Assembly: GCA_029204225.1 (NCBI GenBank)
Contig: CM055103.1
Location: forward strand, 4,799,756 to 4,863,755
Direction of reading: 5' to 3'
DNA: 64,000 nucleotides
Source: Diphasiastrum complanatum
Lineage: Eukaryota > Streptophyta > Lycopodiopsida > Lycopodiales > Lycopodiaceae
The position numbers and the translations under genes are program-made. This document shows positions 54,936 to 64,000 of the stretch, one piece after another; position 1 is the stretch's first letter, and every line of letters begins with the position of its first letter. The notes under the pieces were generated by a model that was given only the letters and a program-made list of their open reading frames with translations, made no database searches and was not told the origin of the DNA.

Positions 54936-56581
54936 GGGCCCTACTACAAATGCATCATCCACAATTCGAATAAGCTTCTTGCAACTAAGAGGTATGAATA
55001 AAACTAGTAAAATGTCTTGTGCGCAAAGCTTTCCAACATTAAGTATCTTGACTTCCACAACATAACAATCTTTTTGAGTGGTTCGTGAGGCTTGAAATTC
55101 ATCTGTGTGCAAAAGGAGAGCAAAGTTTCTTGGATCCCCCTGTCACATCAAAGTAAAAAATATTAGTACACTAAGGCTTCGCTTTAAAGTGTGATTAAAT
55201 TTTCTATCTCAACATCAATCATTAAAGTACCTTGCATAATTTCCTCTTGCATTGGATTGACGAGTGACATGTTGTGCGAAGTCATAGATTCCTCTATTCT
55301 CGTCCCAACTATCGTGAAGGAGTCGGCACCTTTTTGGAAATGTTGTGTAGGCCTTTCTGCAAAAGCTTTGCTCACAAATAACTAGCAACTCAAACGACGA
55401 GTTAGGATCCCAAAATGCATGTGTCTCTCTACAATTTTCCCCATCCCAAAATTCATTGACATGATCAGGATGCTCCATTTGTTGTTTGCCTAGCCATCGC
55501 TCTTTGTTTCGCCACATCCTTAAAAAGTCATGGCAAATCATTCTACTTTTAAAAGGAACTGCAGTTGGGTGGAAATTGGAGCATACTCAAATGAAATCAT
55601 GTCTTTTCTAGGCATTTTGCATTCCATGCATTTCTCACAGCAAGATGGACAATCACGTTTCAAAGTCCTCTTTTGACGAGAGTCTTCTTGGCAGAGACAA
55701 TACAATACATCACCGACATAGTTATCGTCTTTGTTGGGTTGAAAGACCTGAGCACTATGCGGACTATTTCCTACACCAGCACACATTCGAAAGCGTTGCA
55801 CATCATGCATTCCTAACCCAACATATGTGTTTATTTATTGTTTCCAAGATATTGGAATCTTAACTCCATTCAGATCCCCATTCCACGTGGTTGGGAGTTG
55901 GACCAAAAGTTTGGTTAGACTTGGTTTTGTTTTTACATTTGCATTTGTGGCATCCTTTGACCCAACCATGTCCCCGAAAAGAAGTCGTAACATTTCATCT
56001 TGAAATTGTATGGGTGTTTGATATTTATCCCACAACGCATGCATCTCAATACATCTTTCTAATATTTTGTCCTCTAGAGATAGGTCTTCTAGTTGTTCCC
56101 TATAGCATTGAGGAGTTTCATGTGAGACATCCTCATTAGTTGTGTCCCCATGGAGTACTTCGTCATACACAACAGTGTTGTTATCATCTTGACTCATGAA
56201 GGTCTCTATATTGACATTGGATTCTATTGAAAATCTCCATCTGGTAATAATATTGTCATACCTTGTTTGGAACAATTTGTGTCTGGCGAAAGTAGCTAGA
56301 TGAACCAATCTTTCACCTGTGCAATAAGACTTGCAATTGCATGTCACTTTTCTTGTTTGCCATTGGGCATTTGTAGTTGAATGTCTTGGTTGAGCTGTTT
56401 GCAACATCTCTGATGCCTCTCCGATTTCATGCCTTACACTAGGGTGGACTTTTCCAAGTGCATCTTGACGGCAATGAAGATAGTACACACGATCGGATAC
56501 GTATTCAACACCGAGCGGTGTGTGTTTGCACTTGTAGTTGCATGTGCATCTTCGAAGACCAAGTCTTGATTCACTTGACAT
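54936..56581 (-). pseudogene. TNP2-like (Transposase_21-type) transposase, N-terminal and middle parts
   Basis: The 248-codon frame 56581-55835 starts with a Cys/His-rich module (RRCTCNYKCKHTPLGVEYVS, YYLHCRQD; then CNCKSYCTGERLVHLATFAR, HKLF). This is the C-x-C-x3-C...RH finger pattern found before TNP2-like domains. Further on: WDKYQTPIQFQDEMLRLLFG and WNGDLNGVKIPISW. Then 55810-55538 (MHDVQRFRMCAGVG, YCLCQEDSRQKRTLKRDCPS, FEYAPISTQLQFLLK), 55541-55215 (MICHDFLRMWRNKERWLGKQ, HVNEFWDGENCRETHAFWDP) and 55112-54940 (LLHTDEFQASRTTQKDCYVV, PLSCKKLIRIVDDAFVV) continue in order. C-x-x-C, F-x-Y-x-P, D/EFWDGE and TDEFQAS are landmarks of the fungal/lower-plant TNP2-like group. The frames overlap or abut within a few bases, so simple frameshifts or short introns explain the breaks. 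Confidence 0.65.
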
Positions 56582-57670
56582 CTACAAAAATAGCGGATGC
56601 ATATGTACTTTAGGACAACTGATACAAACTCCATAGTCATCACTACATTTTATTCAAAAACAATACTTGGACTACGAGAATGAATTTCAAGGAAGAGTAT
56701 TCAAGAAACTAACACTTGGAAATATTTATTCTTAAATGTGCTAACTTGGTTACTGCCAAGCTGTCAAACCTCCGGTGGAGTTAGAACTTGGATTGAAAGT
56801 TTGGGAGCAATAGTCTGGTCACCAAATTCCAAGTCCATGATTCTAGGAGCAAATTGACATGGAGCATACTCATGCATGCTTTATCCCGATGTACATGTTG
56901 TATAGAATTCAAAATACGATAATGGGACAACAAAGGAGGATAATTGAGCCATGTAAGTTTCAGTTTCCTGTCCATGTAAGTTTTAGTTTTTTCCAAAAGA
57001 ACATTGACTTGAGTTCAATTTCTAATCAGTGATACTCTTGTGAAAAAATGTGTCTGATACGAGTAATCGGCTATTGTTTAAAACGTTTAACACAATGAAA
57101 CGTTTAAAACATTATCTCAAGTATAAGGAGCGCTATACTTAGATAGAACTACAAAAGTGGCAAATTTTAGATCCATACATCTCTATAGGTCATAGATTGG
57201 CAGATTAAAGTCGTAGCAGAATAGATGCAATCATCACTTTACAGGCCCATGATCATGGACTATACACATGCAATTGTATGCACCTAGCCTACCAAATTAT
57301 GAACTTTAAGAAAGAGTGTTAGAGAAACTTACGTCTGGAGATGTTTATTCTCAAAGGTGTTAACTTGAGTAGAGGCAAATGGCCATGGATCATACACATG
57401 CATACCTAATGAATGTACCCATGCTATCAAATGATTACCACCCGATACCATTGGAAGTATTGCATTGTCAATGACTCCATTTGTCAAGCATTGTGATTTG
57501 AAAAAAGAAATATCGATGGCAAACTCCTGAATTATAAGATCAGTTGCTGCATTACACAACAGGACGAAGGATATAATCAGCTCAAGCTACATGAGGAAAA
57601 GACGATATAAAAAACATTACTAACCTTGATGTCTTTTTCAGCCTTGTTTGTTCAACGTATCATACCAATC
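56582..57670 (-). other. Unassigned stretch with a possible exon and a diverged direct repeat
   Basis: A 65-70-bp direct repeat is present: 56681-56752 and 57300-57366 (shared CTTGGAAATATTTATTCT / CTGGAGATGTTTATTCT and GTGYTAACTTG). On the minus strand the second copy ends a 76-codon frame (57559-57329: EFAIDISFFKSQCLTNGVID, HVYDPWPFASTQVNTFENKH) just before an ACGTAAGTTT donor-like site. It might be an upstream exon of the TNP2-like gene; I do not recognise it. Confidence 0.3.
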
Positions 57671-58359
57671 TGAACTTAGAGCACTTACAATAGTTATTGC
57701 TGTAACTTTGACTTTAACAAGTTTTTTGTCTAGAGTAACTAAATGGTATGCATAGGATACAATTTATATGTCTTTCTAATGATATCACCTATAGGATGTC
57801 CATACAAGATAATAAATTCTCAATAGCTGACTCAAAGGCATGCTGAGCAACAAATTTGTCATGCAGTATAGTTTTATCTTGTTATTAAGCTATTTCATTA
57901 TCCTTGGTAGCATGCTTTTCCAATAGTATACCATTTGAAATTTGTATGATGTGGTATGATATACTTGTCATTGGTCTTCTCATCATTTATCTGTTACAAG
58001 ATATTAAGTGTTGAAACATATTACCATAACAAAGTGATTCTCATCATCGTTCTTTTAATTTCTCAAAATCTATTACATAGCTCAGCTTTATTCATATTTT
58101 ATTTCAATGCTTGCTACATTAATATGTACATATACTTACGATATGAGTTAAGCAATCACACTTGCATGATACCCTTTGTGTAGCTGCTTACTTGTTGACA
58201 AAAGCTATGAGAGCTCAAGCTCATGAATATACTTTAGGCTTTAGCAAAGACCACTCTTGTTACATTAGTGAGAATACTTGGGGAGAGTTTACAATGATGA
58301 CAAAATCACATGTTGGGCATTGAATTTGAGCTATTATTGAGTGGGTTAGGTGCTCTTGA
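57671..58359. other. AT-rich stretch without recognisable genes
   Basis: Nothing supportable on either strand up to the miniature LTR element. Confidence 0.4.
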
Positions 58360-58688
58360 TGTTGGAATGTCAAAGTGGCGCCACACCCCACGCTCAAAGA
58401 AATCCCATAAGTAGAAGTGGGAGTTTGTTCAAAGTGGACATAAGTGGTAAATGTCCAAGTGTTTAATGTCCCCTAGTACCAGCCCCTTTGCGGGTAAGGG
58501 GGAGCACTTGGATTCGTGGGTGGCTAGGTGTTCAGGGACGGGATCCCAGAACGCGGCTCACAGAAGGGGCAAAAGGTTCTGTGATTTTGGTGCAATCTCT
58601 GAACTAGAAAGGTTAAGTTGCATCACGGTGCAACCTCTAAACCAAAAAGATTAAGTTGTATTTGTTGAAGGCCCACAAAATTCCTTCA
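58360..58688 (+). repeat. First LTR of the miniature element
   Basis: TGTTGGAATGTC to ...TTCCTTCA. Contains two adjacent copies of GGTGCAAYCTCTRAAC...AAGTTG (58589-58625 and 58626-58662) that are absent from the second LTR. Confidence 0.85.
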
Positions 58689-58700
58689 TGGTATCAGAGC
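58689..58700 (+). other. Primer-binding site (initiator Met tRNA)
   Basis: TGGTATCAGAGC, directly after the first LTR. Confidence 0.9.
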
Positions 58701-58726
58701 AGGCAACGTGACCTCTGCCCCACTTT

Positions 58727-58735
58727 GAGGGGGAG
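58727..58735 (+). other. Polypurine tract
   Basis: GAGGGGGAG, only 26 bp after the PBS and directly before the second LTR. Confidence 0.85.
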
Positions 58736-58972
58736 TGTTGGAATGGCAAAGTGGTGCCACCCCCCACGCTCAAAGAAATCCCATAAGTAGAAGTGGGACT
58801 TTGTTCAAAGTGAACATAAGTGGTAAATGTCCAAGTGTTTAATGTCCCCTGGTACCAGCCCCTTTGCGGGTAAGGGGGAGCACTTGGATTCATGGGCAGC
58901 TAGGCATCCGAGGACGGGATCCCGGAACACGACTCACAGAAGGGGCAAAAGGGGCCCACAGAATTTATATAG
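58736..58972 (+). repeat. Second LTR of the miniature element
   Basis: TGTTGGAATGGC to ...GAATTTATATAG. It is followed at 58973 by a second PBS (TGGTATCAGAGTGC), so it also acts as the 5' LTR of what comes next. Confidence 0.85.
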
Positions 58973-59998
<1,026 letters not shown>

Positions 59999-60600
59999 CC
60001 CATTCTCGGTTGCATGAGTACCTCACTTTCATTCAATTGATATCTCCCATACAGTGTCCCTGACTCTCTTTGAGTTTCTTCCTAATTGTGACTTAGGTTT
60101 CATCAGAAGATGCTTTGGAATCCATAAGTGCATAGTCAAGTCCATTGTTTTTGGGGCTTTCTCATAAAGTGTCATTAAAAGGGCATAATCACGTTAGATA
60201 TCTATTCATGATCATGAGATTTGCATCATAAACTGTGTCCTTATGCCAATAGGCACAACCACAATTCTGTTGCAACATCCAGCAGTTCGTGGCGCTACTA
60301 ATTGTCCCCAATCACATCTTCTACCCAATCTCGGTTGCATGATTACCTCACTTTCATTCAATTGATATCTTGCATACAGTGTCCTTGACTCTCGTTGAGC
60401 TTCCCCTCTAAAATAGACTTAGGTTGGAATCCACAAGTGTATAGTCAAGTCCAATGTTACTAGGGTTTTCTCAAAAAGTGCCATTACGAGGGCATAATAA
60501 CATAACGTTTTATTCATGCTCACAAGATTTCCATCATAAACTGTATCCTTCCGTCAACTGAAAAAACTCACGATTCTGTTGCAACATTTATTAGTGCATG
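59999..60600 (+). repeat. Tandem duplication, unit about 325 bp
   Basis: CCCATTCTCGGTTGCATGAG at 59999 recurs as CCCAATCTCGGTTGCATGAT at 60324. The order TTCATTCAATTGATATCT, ACAGTGTCC, AGTCAAGTCCA, GGGCATAATAACR, CATCATAAACTGTRTCCTT and ATTCTGTTGCAACAT is kept in both. The second unit is a little shorter. No coding potential; possibly a decayed satellite or LTR piece. Confidence 0.85.
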
Positions 60601-60741
60601 ACGGATCAATCTGGTGGCATCTTGCATTTCGATTGAACGTTGTGGGTGTAGGTTGGATTGATAATGCACCTACTTTTGCTCATATTCACCACCAATTTGT
60701 CATATCACTTGCTAATTGTCCCCAAAGTTTATCAAAGATAA

Positions 60742-60853
<112 letters not shown>

Positions 60854-61049
60854 GGGGGGGTCGCTCTTTTGCACTCGATTTTGTTCAATTCCAAGCATTA
60901 CCATGACAGAAAGCAATTGTGCTGAAAGACAACTATTTGTGCGCACCCCCATTTTAAGTGATAGACAACAATTTTGAGTTATATCATGTGGTTCCATTGA
61001 TAAGGCATAAAAAATAATCAATTTGAATGTACTAAACTCCATATTGGTC

Positions 61050-62430
61050 AATTTTGATCAGTCGATGGTCTAAGTAAAGAGAAAGACATGGCAGTTGGGC
61101 TTTCCCAAGTGATAGGTACAAAATTTGAGCTATCACAATGTGTCAAAGTCAAAATGTTGCAAATTCCATCACTCAATGGAGGGTCTCGAGTGAGAAAGGC
61201 CGAAAATTCAACCATCTTGAGTGATAGATAGCAAATTTGAGCTAGGTCATGTGATAGGAATCAAATATCATCAATAAATGGTGGAACTTGAGCAGAGTTG
61301 ATGTACTAAACTTGATGTTGGACAATAAGGATGAGTCAATGAGTAGTGTAAAGCAACATGGATTGGAATTGACTTTTCTCATATATATGCATTATACTCA
61401 AAGTGTCACGCGTCAATTCCATTGATAATAGATTTGAATGTAATGAACCGCATATTGGTCGATTTTGGTCACTCGATGAGATAAGTCAAGAAAAAGGCAT
61501 CGAATTTGGGCTATTCCAAGTGATAGGTGCCAACGATGTCAATGTCTCAAAGTCAAAGTTTTGCTAATCTCATCACTTAATGGATAATCTCGAGTGATAA
61601 AGGCCAAAAATTCAACTATCGTTACAACATTATCGAGTGATCAAGACCAAAATTCAACAATATCGAGTGATAAAGGCCAAAATTCAACTATAAATGTACT
61701 AGATAGTTGAATTTCATCACTCAATGAGCCATGTTGAGTGAATTGGACCAAAATCACAACAAAGACATCAAATTTAATCTATCTCGAGTGATAGACCAGA
61801 AATTAGAGCTACATCACATGTTAGGGTCAATTTTATCAATAAGGGATTGAACTAGATCAATTCAAATGTCCCCCCACACTCAAGATTAGCTGAATTCAAT
61901 GACTAAATTAGTTTTGTCTTGTACCAAAGACCAAAGATACATTTTATGCATCAAATCTGAGCTATTTGAATATCCAAAACCTGAAATTTCACATTGAGAG
62001 ATAAGGAGCAAACTTGAGCTATCAAGAGTGAGATGAATCAAATCTGAGCAACTTCGGGTGGTAAAAATTGCATATTTGAACCAAAATCAAGCCATGTTGA
62101 TTAATATGCTTCATGTTTGAGGCATTTACATTTCCAAATATACAAATTCCTTGATTTTGATCACTCAATGAGAGAGTTTTGAGTGATACAGTCCAAAAAC
62201 AAGCTATCTCGAGTGCAAGTGATCAAATTTAAGGTACCTCAAGTGGTAGGGGTCTATTTCAGCAAAGAGAGAGAGAACTATATTAATTTGAATATCCCAC
62301 ATTTGAGATTGGCTGATCTTCATCACACAATGAACAATTTAAAATGATAAGAAATAAAATTATATGCCACACATCAAATTCAAGCTATCTGGAGTGATGG
62401 ACATAACCTGGCAAACATTGGCAAAGTCTG
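61050..62430 (+). repeat. Degenerate repeat field with AGCTATCTCGAGTGATAG core
   Basis: Variants of TTTGAGCTATCTCGAGTGATAGG, often followed by GYCAAAAATTCAAC, appear repeatedly: near 61100-61135, 61190-61240, 61500-61540, 61585-61690 (three in 100 bp), 61770-61800, 61960-62050, 62195-62250 and 62380-62400. The core TATCTCGAGTGATA is nearly palindromic around CTCGAG. Spacing is irregular, 30-200 bp. No coding region is present. It looks like an old tandem array scrambled by mutation, or a family of short dispersed motifs. Confidence 0.6.
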
Positions 62431-64000
62431 TTCTCTAAGTTCTTTGTTTGTCGTCAACAATATTCTATCGACGTATTGGACTATATTCTTTGCTAATTAT
62501 GGATATGCTTCAAGTTTGAGTCACCGATACTTTCAAAACTAGGGATTCCTTAAATTTCATCTAAATGAGAGAATCCTCAGTGATACAATCCAAAATCAAT
62601 TTGGAAGAGATCGAATTTGAGGTGTTTGAAATGATAAGCGTCTATTTAATAAAAGAGAAATCAAACTATAGCAATTTGAATGTCAATTTCTTAAATATCC
62701 CTATATACCTCCCTTCATCTCTCTGTTGTCTTGCATCTAATAAACTATCACTCACTCTAGGTGAGTTGGTGAGTCTATTGGATTCAAAGGGAATAGGTCC
62801 TACTCATTTGCATTCAGCCACTCAATTGGGAGCTCAAAAGTTTGGATAGTAGAGATGGGCCGCTAATTTGGGATTGATCAAGTTTTATCACTCAATGCCT
62901 TATGTAGAGCCATAAAGACTTTCTTACTAGCTCTACCCATCAATCCATAAAATTAAAACATAGAAAAACCAAAGCACAACAACAACTCGCTCCTAGAGTT
63001 CTCACCTAAGAGTTGGAGGATCCCAAGGCCCATTACATTGTCCAGGTCTCACACGGATTGATTATTGCTGACACATGTCCAACTCATATAAATACAACTC
63101 CGGACATTGAAAAATGCTTAAGGGATTAAAATTCCTCATGCATGTCCACTCTGGTGGTTCTGATGTAATTCAAGCCCTAGATTTAGAGTCATTTTTCTTA
63201 ACACTACGGCTAAATCAAAAATCTAGGTCTCTTACCAACTATCTTATGCTAGCCTCAAGTGAATTGCATCTAATTAACCCCAACCTAATCCTGGTTAGTC
63301 AGAGATTAATAAATGGCCTGAATGGAGGGGAATCTGCCCATACATAGAACCCTAGTTTTGTTACCAAATTACATGTATTACGAAAAAATAAAAGCCTTAA
63401 TGCAGTCTTATGTAATTGGTTGTAAATAGTTCTAGCTTAATATGAAGTAAACATGTAAGATCCAGTGGCGTATAGCATTTGTTAGATATTCACAATAAGA
63501 GGGGTAGAGCATAACAACTAATGCAAAAATGATCTAGCATCCATATAACAGGAAACAAATTGAAATTCGTAATAAACAATCATCTCAATATAGTTATGGC
63601 CCATTAGCTGCATAAGTGTTTTGAAAGATACCGGTGTTTGCATGAGCTCGAAGGTTGTTGTTACAACTCTAATGTTAACTTGCAAAGAAAATATAAATGT
63701 CACACATGAATTTTGTTGGTAGCAGTGCAGTAACTCTTTACACCAACACGATTAGCGAAAAGGTGTCATGCAAAAAACATCTCATTTATAACCTAATCTG
63801 GGATAGAACCACAACTGAATAGAGCTGCATATCACCATTAAAAGCACATGAATCAGTCAAAACTCACTTGGATAGGATCAAGAAAAAAAACACTTTATTT
63901 TGCTTTCAGTGTAATAAAATAAACATAATACTCACATGCTCAGTATTATTAGTATGCTAATTCTTGGTTAAACAGATGTTTCCTTAAAACTCCCCAACCA
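62431..64000. other. Unassigned stretch
   Basis: No gene, LTR boundary or clear repeat recognised. A 94-codon plus-strand frame (62565-62849) and a 77-codon one (63114-63347) lack motifs. The left edge still carries traces of the preceding repeat field. Confidence 0.4.

Larger units (their letters stand above)
58360..58972 (+). mobile_element. Miniature LTR element (TRIM-like) with a 47-bp interior
   Basis: Two direct repeats start with TGTTGGAATG: 58360-58688 (329 bp) and 58736-58972 (237 bp). Between them are only 47 bp, made of a perfect primer-binding site (TGGTATCAGAGC, 58689-58700), a short spacer and a purine tract (GAGGGGGAG, 58727-58735). The second repeat is again followed by a PBS (TGGTATCAGAGTGC, 58973 onward), so the array reads LTR-PBS-PPT-LTR-PBS. 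Most of the repeats is near-identical (for example CCAGCCCCTTTGCGGGTAAG). The first carries about 90 bp more near its end, including a 37-bp tandem duplication (58589-58662). The element has no coding capacity. TRIM elements are known to have interiors of a few hundred bp or less, and 47 bp is extreme. Movement would need another element's proteins. Confidence 0.85.

Overview
The window looks like nuclear DNA of a land plant. It is AT-rich, gene-poor and filled with LTR retrotransposons. The plant signals are Ty1/copia polyproteins carrying initiator-Met-tRNA primer-binding sites (TGGTATCAGAGC), a Ty3/gypsy chromovirus tail, a CACTA (TNP2) transposase remnant and long (CT)n/(GA)n microsatellites. 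Two decayed genes (1.6-4.75 kb and 53.7-56.6 kb) resemble DUF7869 and TNP2-like families that I associate with non-seed plants. That makes a fern, lycophyte or bryophyte plausible, but this is only inference. I see no rRNA, tRNA, CRISPR or bacterial-type operon. I see no intact, confidently named host gene.

Layout: 1.6-4.75 kb, DUF7869-type pseudogene (+). 4.84-7.1 kb, a 598-codon open reading frame with a dead copia RT core, followed by a polypurine tract and an LTR. 7.3-9.1 kb, small coding scraps and a GACGTC-rich repeat zone. 10.6-11.7 kb, CACTA TNP2 pseudogene (+). 12.4-16.9 kb, (CT)n and shuffled copia pieces on both strands. 16.8-19.5 kb, a deleted minus-strand copia element. 19.46-24.88 kb, a complete copia element (LTRs, PBS, PPT, 5-bp target duplication TCACC) inserted in older sequence. 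25.2-26.35 kb, copia 3' end and LTR. 26.35-29 kb, RT-like and gypsy chromodomain fragments. 29.4-32.06 kb and 34.8-37.2 kb, two 5'-truncated minus-strand copia elements. They bracket a 2.5 kb non-coding LTR element (32.3-34.8 kb). 38.2-39.7 kb, an unidentified frameshifted gene of about 450 codons. 40.1-44.3 kb, more copia tails and a lone LTR with PBS. 48.4 kb, a minisatellite. 49.1-50.3 kb, a two-exon transposase-like pseudogene. 50.8-52.7 kb, nested copia and gypsy scraps. 52.7-56.6 kb, a decayed TNP2-like transposase (-) cut by an LTR fragment. 58.36-58.97 kb, a miniature LTR element with a 47-bp interior. 59.0-59.6 kb, a copia RT motif fused directly to RNase H and running into a 208-bp (CT)n. 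60-62.4 kb, tandem and degenerate satellite-like repeats.

The genes do not form a pathway. The window is a record of repeated transposition, nested insertion, internal deletion and microsatellite growth. The best leads for something undescribed are the 47-bp-interior element at 58.36 kb, the non-coding LTR element at 32.3 kb, the long-open but RT-dead ORF at 4.84 kb, the unidentified gene at 38.2 kb, and the CTCGAG-centred repeat field at 61-62.4 kb. All family calls come from reading motifs by eye; no database search was run.
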